This document shows, in pieces, positions 58,789 to 64,000 of a stretch of 64,000 nucleotides of DNA. The stretch spans positions 558,001-622,000 of the forward strand of contig NZ_CP021978.1 in the NCBI RefSeq assembly GCF_004803895.1. The letters run 5' to 3'. The position numbers and the translations under genes are program-made. A model generated the notes under the pieces. The model searched no databases. It had not been told where the DNA came from and saw only the letters and a list, made by a program, of their open reading frames with translations. Each line of letters starts with the position of its first letter. Positions within the stretch are counted from its first letter, which is position 1. The stretch comes from Streptomyces hawaiiensis (GTDB taxonomy: Bacteria > Actinomycetota > Actinomycetes > Streptomycetales > Streptomycetaceae).

Positions 58789-58962
58789 GCCGTGTCCGCA
58801 AAGTCCCGCCTGCCCCGCGACGCCTGGCACGCACTCTCGCCGCACCGGGCGAAGCCCCAAGTACATCCGGTACGAGGGTCTCCGCCCGGCACGCCGAGAG
58901 CACGCACCAGACGCGCGGAGCCCGCCCTCCGGGCGAACGACGGGACTTCGCGGACACGACCT
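58787..58962. repeat. Long imperfect hairpin repeat element, 176 bp
   Basis: The outer arms (58787-58808 and 58941-58962) match at 20 of 22 positions as inverted repeats. Inner arms (about 58823-58856 versus 58875-58911) also pair, and the apex holds two GTAC palindromes. It overlaps a stop codon, encodes nothing convincing, and looks like a member of the dispersed imperfect-palindrome repeats I recall from Streptomyces genomes; not verifiable here. Confidence 0.7.
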
Positions 58963-58974
58963 AGCCCGAGTGTC

Positions 58975-58992
58975 CGGGGGCGGCCGCCCCCG
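58975..58992. terminator. 18-bp GC palindrome between convergent genes
   Basis: CGGGGGCGGCCGCCCCCG is a perfect 18-bp palindrome (58975-58992) between the hairpin repeat and the end of the AKR gene (59006). Possible terminator for both directions; with no loop it is weak as RNA. Confidence 0.4.
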
Positions 58993-59005
58993 ACAGGCGG
59001 ACGCG

Positions 59006-59998
<993 letters not shown>

Positions 59999-60114
59999 CG
60001 CGACTCCAGAGGGTTGGCGCGGTCGGGATGAAACCGGTGTCCACTCTGGCGTGACCTGCGCCCATGCGTCCAACAGAAGAATCCGATGGAATTCAGCGGC
60101 TACGCTTCTCAGTC

Positions 60115-61032
60115 ATGGAACTGCGCCACTTGCAGCACTTCGTCGCGGTCGCCGAGGACCAGCACTTCACCCGGGCGGCGGAACGCCTCCTGGTGTCCCA
60201 GTCGGGCCTGTCGGCGTCCATCCGGGCGCTGGAGCGGGAGCTGCAGACGCCGCTGTTCGTGCGCACGACCCGCCGGGTGACGCTCACCCCGGCCGGGCGG
60301 GCGCTGCTCGGCGAGGCGGAGCGGATCCTCGCACAGGTGCGCTCCGCCCACGAGGCGGTGGCGGCGGTGCAGGGCGTGCTGCGCGGCATGCTCGCGCTGG
60401 GCAGTGAGCAGTGCATCGCCGGGGTGCACGTGGCGGGGCTGCTGGCGGCGTTCCGGCGGAGCCACCCGGACGTGGAGATCTGTCTGCGGCAGGCGGGCTC
60501 GGGGGCCCTCGCCGAGGAGGTCGCGGCCGGGCGCCTGGATCTGGCGTTCGCCGTGCGCACAGCCCAGGAGGACACCGACCAGCTGCGGACGGTGCCGCTG
60601 ACGAGCGAGCCGATGACCGTGCTGTGCCATCCGAGCCACCGGCTCGCGGCGGCCGGGGGCGCGGTGACGCCGGAGGATCTCGGCGGTGAGGTCTTCGTCG
60701 ACTTCCACCCGGACTGGGGGCCCCGGCGCACCACCGACGCGGCCTTCGCCGCCGCGGGCGTCCGCCGGAGCGTCGCCCTGGAGGTCAACGACGTGCACAG
60801 TCTCCTCGACCTCGTGGACGAGGGTCTCGGCATCGCCGTCGTGCCGCGTCACTTCCGGCACAAGCGCGCGTCGCTGACCGCCCTGCCGGTGAAGGGTGCC
60901 GGAGACGCGGTGTACGAGACGGTGGCTCTGCTGCCGCCCGAGCAGGCGACCAGTCCGGCGGCCCGGGCGCTGATGGCCCTGCTGGAAACCGGGGGCCTGG
61001 CACCACCCCAGGAGAGTGTCCACCCCTCCTGA
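60115..61032 (+). CDS. LysR-family transcriptional regulator
   Basis: A 305-residue LysR protein: helix-turn-helix at residues 1-60 (MELRHLQHFVAVAEDQHFTR, RAAERLLVSQSGLSASIRALE) and a PBP2-type ligand domain (about 90-290) with LALGSEQCIAGVHVAGLLAAF. ATG 60115. It faces the aldo/keto reductase divergently (116 bp between starts), which is a common regulator-target pair. Effector unknown. Confidence 0.88.
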   Translation: MELRHLQHFVAVAEDQHFTRAAERLLVSQSGLSASIRALERELQTPLFVRTTRRVTLTPAGRALLGEAERILAQVRSAHEAVAAVQGVLRGMLALGSEQCIAGVHVAGLLAAFRRSHPDVEICLRQAGSGALAEEVAAGRLDLAFAVRTAQEDTDQLRTVPLTSEPMTVLCHPSHRLAAAGGAVTPEDLGGEVFVDFHPDWGPRRTTDAAFAAAGVRRSVALEVNDVHSLLDLVDEGLGIAVVPRHFRHKRASLTALPVKGAGDAVYETVALLPPEQATSPAARALMALLETGGLAPPQESVHPS

Positions 61033-61099
61033 CCCGATCCGTCCCGCGCACCAGACTTGTGACCGTCCCCGAAGGCAACTGCGGTCAGAAGTAGGCGAG

Positions 61100-62594
61100 A
61101 TGACGGATCACACACGACGTAACGTGCTGCGCGGCGCGGCGGCGATCACGGCGGCCGGCGCGCTGGTCGGCACCGGAGCGGGAGGAGGGCCCGCCGTGGC
61201 AGCGTCCCGGACCCCGCGCCGCTTTCCCTTCCTGGAGGACGCGTTCGAGCCGGTCACCGAGGAGCTGACGGCCTTCGGCCTGCCGGTCACCGGCCGTGTC
61301 CCGCACGAGCTGAACGGCCGCTACCTGCGCAACGGCCCCAACGTCCTGGGCCTGGAGGATCCGCGCGCCCATCACTGGATGCTCGGCGAGGGCATGGTGC
61401 ACGGGGTGCGGCTGCGCGCGGGCCGGGCCGAGTGGACCCCAACCGCTGGGTGCGCTCCTCGCAGGTGGCGAAGAAACTCGGCGAGCCCTACCCGGGGCCG
61501 GTGCCGCCGGACGACTTCCCGTGCAACACCCATGTGATCCCCCACCGGGGGCGGATCCTCGCGCTCCAGGAGAGCGGGCCGCTGCCGTACGAACTCGACG
61601 ACGAGCTGAACACCGTGGGCACGTACGACTTCCGGGGCACTGTCAAGGGCCCGCTCACCGCGCACACGAAGTTCGACGTGGCCGCCGAGGAGCTGCACGC
61701 GATCGCCCACCACCCGACCTGGAACCACGTCCGGCACCTGGTCGTCGGCCCGACGGGCCGGGTCGTGCGGACCACGAGGATTCCGGTGGCGGACGCGCCG
61801 ATGATCCACGACTTCGCGCTCACCGAGAACCACGTGGTGATCCTCGACATGCCGGTCACCTTCGACCCGGCGGTCGCCGAGCGCGGCGACATCGTGCCGT
61901 ACGTCTGGAACGACCGGCATCCGGCACGGGTCGGCGTGCCGCCCCGCAAGGGGGCGCGGTCCGCTGGTTCGAGGTCGACCCGGTCTTCTACTCGCACACC
62001 CTCAACGCGTACGAGGAGGGGCCGCACATCGTCGTCGACATGACCAACTTCGACGCGCCGTTCCTCGTCGCCGGCAACGGCTCGGGCGGCCCCTACGGAG
62101 CGGGCACGCCCCGGCTCGACCGCTGGACGATCGACCTGCGGCAGGGGCGGGTGCGGACCAGGACCCTCGACGACCGCCCCCAGGAGTTCCCGCGGGTCAA
62201 CGAGGCGCTGGTGTCCCGTCGGCACCGGTACGGCTGCTCGGCCGCGGCCGCGGAGATGTCGCTCGCCTACCAGGCGGTCGACGGCATCCCGCCCGACGGG
62301 GCCTTCGCCAACGCGCTCATCAAGCACGACCTGCTGTGCGGCACGTCCGAGGTGCACCTGCTGCCCGAGGGCGCGGCGGCGAGCGAGGCCGTGTTCGTGC
62401 CGTCCGGCCCGTGTGACGGGAGGGCGGCTGAGGACGACGGATACGCGATCGCGTATGTGCACAACCCCGACCGCGGGGCCTCGGACCTGGTGATCCTCGC
62501 GGCCCAGGACTTCACCGGGGAGCCGGTGGCCCGCATCCATCTCCCGGGGCGGGTGCCGCTGGGCTTCCACGGGAGCTGGATTCCCGACGCGTGA
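61100..62594 (+). pseudogene. Carotenoid oxygenase (RPE65 family), two frameshifts
   Basis: Three frames together encode one carotenoid cleavage oxygenase of about 498 residues. Frame 1 gives a Tat-like leader (TRRNVLRGAAAITAAGALVG) and RYLRNGPNVLG, ending near WT at about 61435. Frame 2 continues RWVRSSQVAKKLGEPYPG and includes His-rich FALTENHVVILD (iron ligands). Frame 3 resumes near 61950 with RWFEVDPVFYSHTLNAY and ends LGFHGSWIPD. One base lost after TGG at about 61437 and one in the G-run at about 61950 would restore everything. Either pseudogene or assembly indels; the iron His and Glu look kept, supporting the latter. Confidence 0.85.
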
Positions 62595-62657
62595 GCCCCG
62601 TCGCGCGATCCTCGGCGCGTAATCCCCCGCGCGTGATCCTCGACGCGTGATCTCCTG
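62588..62657. repeat. Five tandem 14-bp units
   Basis: CGCGTGAGCCCCGT / CGCGCGATCCTCGG / CGCGTAATCCCCCG / CGCGTGATCCTCGA / CGCGTGATCTCCTG: five imperfect 14-bp units in a row from the last codons of the oxygenase to just before the DinB gene. The first unit contains the TGA stop. A minisatellite created by slippage, or a protein-binding array. Confidence 0.8.
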
Positions 62658-62677
62658 CGATGCGCGATGGTGGAGCT

Positions 62678-63193
62678 ATGTATGCGAAGGACATCCTCAT
62701 CGACGGCTACAACCGCATCCGCGAAGAAGTCCACGCCACCGTCGAGGGCCTCGGGCCCGACGAGCTGAGCGCCCGACCCGCCCCCGACACCAACTCGATC
62801 GCCTGGCTGGTCTGGCACCTCACCCGCGTCCAGGACGACCACATGGCCGACGCCTTCGGCCATGAACAGGTTTGGCTGTCCCAGGACTGGGAGAAACGCT
62901 TCGGGCTGGACCTGCCCCGCCGCGACACGGGCTACGGCCACAGCCCCGCCAAGGTCGCCAGGGTCCGGGTCGATTCCGGCGAGCTGCTGACCGGCTACTA
63001 CGACGCCGTGCACGACCAGAGTCTGGACGCCCTGCGGGGCCTGGCGGCCAAGGACCTGGAGCGCGTCGTGGACGAGCGCTGGGACCCGCCGGTCACCCTG
63101 GGCGTCCGGCTGGTCAGCGTCCTGTCCGACGATCTCCAGCACATCGGACAGGCCGCCTACCTCCGGGGGCTGCTTCAGAGCGCGGCGGCGTAG
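62678..63193 (+). CDS. DinB-like / mycothiol-dependent-type four-helix protein
   Basis: A 171-residue DinB/DUF664-type four-helix bundle: [19 protein letters not shown] carries the first His pair and [15 protein letters not shown] the third, the metal-site pattern of the family. Some relatives use mycothiol or bacillithiol as cofactor. ATG 62678 with GGTGGAG upstream. The end overlaps the ADA gene by 19 bp, convergent. Confidence 0.87.
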   Translation: MYAKDILIDGYNRIREEVHATVEGLGPDELSARPAPDTNSIAWLVWHLTRVQDDHMADAFGHEQVWLSQDWEKRFGLDLPRRDTGYGHSPAKVARVRVDSGELLTGYYDAVHDQSLDALRGLAAKDLERVVDERWDPPVTLGVRLVSVLSDDLQHIGQAAYLRGLLQSAAA

Positions 63194-64000
63194 CCGGGCA
63201 GCACGACGTCCCGGATGAGCGCGTTCCGCTCGTCGAAGGGGAGGAACGCGCTCTTCAGGGCGTTGACGGTGACCGTGCGCAGATCCTCGACGGTCCAGCC
63301 CGCCTGCTCGACCAGCAGGGACATCTCGCGGGTCATCGTGGTGCCCGAGACCAGCCGGTTGTCGGTGTTGAGGGTGACGCGGAAGCCGAGGTCCTTGAGC
63401 GCGGTGATGGGGTGCTCGGCGATCGAGGTGGCGGCGCCCGTCTGGAGGTTGGACGTCGGGCACATCTCCAGCGCGATACGCCGGTCGCGCACCCAGCCCG
63501 CGAGCCGGCCGAGCTTGTCCGCCGCCAGGTCCGGGATGTCGTCGGTGATCCGCACGCCGTGCCCGATGCGCTGGGCGCCGCACACCTGGAGGGCCTGGTG
63601 GATGCTGGGCAGGCCGTGCGCCTCCCCGGCGTGGATGGTGAACGGCACGTTCTCGCGGCGCAGGTGCTCGAAGGCCGCGAGGTGGTCGGCGGGCGGGAAG
63701 CCGTCCTCGGCGCCGGCGATGTCGAAGCCGACGACACCGGCGTCCCGGAACGCCACGGCCAGGTCGGCGGCCTCACGCACCCGGTCGAACATCCGCATCC
63801 CGCACAGCAGGGTGCCGACCCGCACCGGCGTGCCGGCTGCAGCCGCCTTCGCCATGCCCGCCGCCAGGCCCTCCTGGACGGTCTCCACGACCTCGGCCAT
63901 GGTCAGCTCGCCCTTGGTGTTGAGCTCGGGGGCGTAGCGCACCTCGCCGTAGACGACGCCGTCGGCGGCCAGGTCGAGCACGTACTCCTCAGCCGTGCGC
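63175..64000 (-). CDS. Adenosine deaminase, partial (N-terminus beyond window)
   Basis: The C-terminal 270 or so residues of an adenosine deaminase-type TIM barrel; the frame is open to position 64000 (upstream residues R-T-A-E-E-Y continue it). Motifs: [13 protein letters not shown] (HxGE), [12 protein letters not shown], and the last metal segment [12 protein letters not shown], where classical ADA has NTDDP. The AlaSer N-D motif change (NTDN) is known in actinobacterial ADA as I recall. It deaminates adenosine to inosine for purine salvage. Stop at 63175. Confidence 0.87.
   Translation of the reverse strand, partial: RTAEEYVLDLAADGVVYGEVRYAPELNTKGELTMAEVVETVQEGLAAGMAKAAAAGTPVRVGTLLCGMRMFDRVREAADLAVAFRDAGVVGFDIAGAEDGFPPADHLAAFEHLRRENVPFTIHAGEAHGLPSIHQALQVCGAQRIGHGVRITDDIPDLAADKLGRLAGWVRDRRIALEMCPTSNLQTGAATSIAEHPITALKDLGFRVTLNTDNRLVSGTTMTREMSLLVEQAGWTVEDLRTVTVNALKSAFLPFDERNALIRDVVLPGYAAAL

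Noticed and set aside
58785..59005. Minus-strand continuation of the AKR frame through the hairpin element
   Set aside because: The AKR stop at 59006 ends the family fold; the rest is repeat sequence.

Overview
The window is a high-GC actinobacterial chromosome segment, almost certainly Streptomyces: strong G/C bias at third codon positions, GTG/TTG starts, GGAGG-type ribosome sites, and the lineage markers Wbl, an SsgA-like protein, MelC1/MelC2 tyrosinase, the ClpP3/ClpP4/PopR module and a streptophobe-type membrane protein. About 66 genes are called. I saw no rRNA, tRNA, CRISPR array, transposase or integrase, so it reads as chromosome carrying accessory metabolic and regulatory islands.

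Layout. 1-4.5 kb: edge-truncated MFS exporter, LysE-type amino-acid exporter with divergent LysR regulator, TetR regulator divergent from a saccharopine-dehydrogenase-like enzyme. 4.6-12 kb: WhiB-like protein, DUF6098 and DUF488 proteins, a TetR/FAD-dehydrogenase pair divergent from an AlkB-like dioxygenase across a nested palindromic operator, an MBL hydrolase, a DUF4032 kinase-fold protein and a universal stress protein. 12.2-15.7 kb: overlapping operon of a response regulator fused to a thioredoxin-reductase-like flavoprotein, a cNMP-domain histidine kinase and a UBP zinc finger. 15.8-22.5 kb: large LuxR-type ATPase regulator, SGNH lipoprotein, TerD-CAP-CAP fusion, AIM24 protein. 22.6-26.2 kb: perfect 18-bp-arm palindrome ahead of a TPR/polyprenyl synthase pair, then a threonine-dehydratase-like enzyme. 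26.6-34 kb: membrane pseudokinase, serine hydrolase, F420-type oxidoreductase, conserved hypotheticals, SsgA-like protein.

34-45 kb is a redox and degradation region: aldo/keto reductases, a Tat-exported cholesterol-oxidase-like enzyme, a frame-disrupted FAD monooxygenase, tyrosinase with its caddie, RNase H, two VOC proteins, SGNH lipoprotein, APH-type kinase and epoxide hydrolase. 45-50 kb: clpP3-clpP4 with a textbook PopR box and popR, a SigB-family sigma factor with a plausible autoregulatory promoter, an RsbW-like ATPase, and PRC-barrel stress proteins coupled to a 46-residue membrane protein. 49.9-57.7 kb: envelope and signalling genes, including a Ser/Thr kinase, a Thr-Arg-Val repeat protein and a two-FHA ABC transporter in one operon. 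58-64 kb: small stress/unknown proteins, a long hairpin repeat, an aldo/keto reductase with divergent LysR, a twice-frameshifted carotenoid oxygenase, a DinB-like protein and an edge-truncated adenosine deaminase.

The most distinctive feature is the kinase / TRV-repeat / FHA-ABC operon (52.5-57.7 kb). It combines writer, multivalent substrate and reader of phosphothreonine in one transcription unit and recalls mycobacterial PknF-Rv1747. Other notable points are the thioredoxin-reductase-like response regulator without a CxxC, the TerD-CAP-CAP fusion, the twin operator at 22.6 kb, the ClpP4 lacking its catalytic histidine, and several single-base frame breaks that are either pseudogenes or assembly errors.
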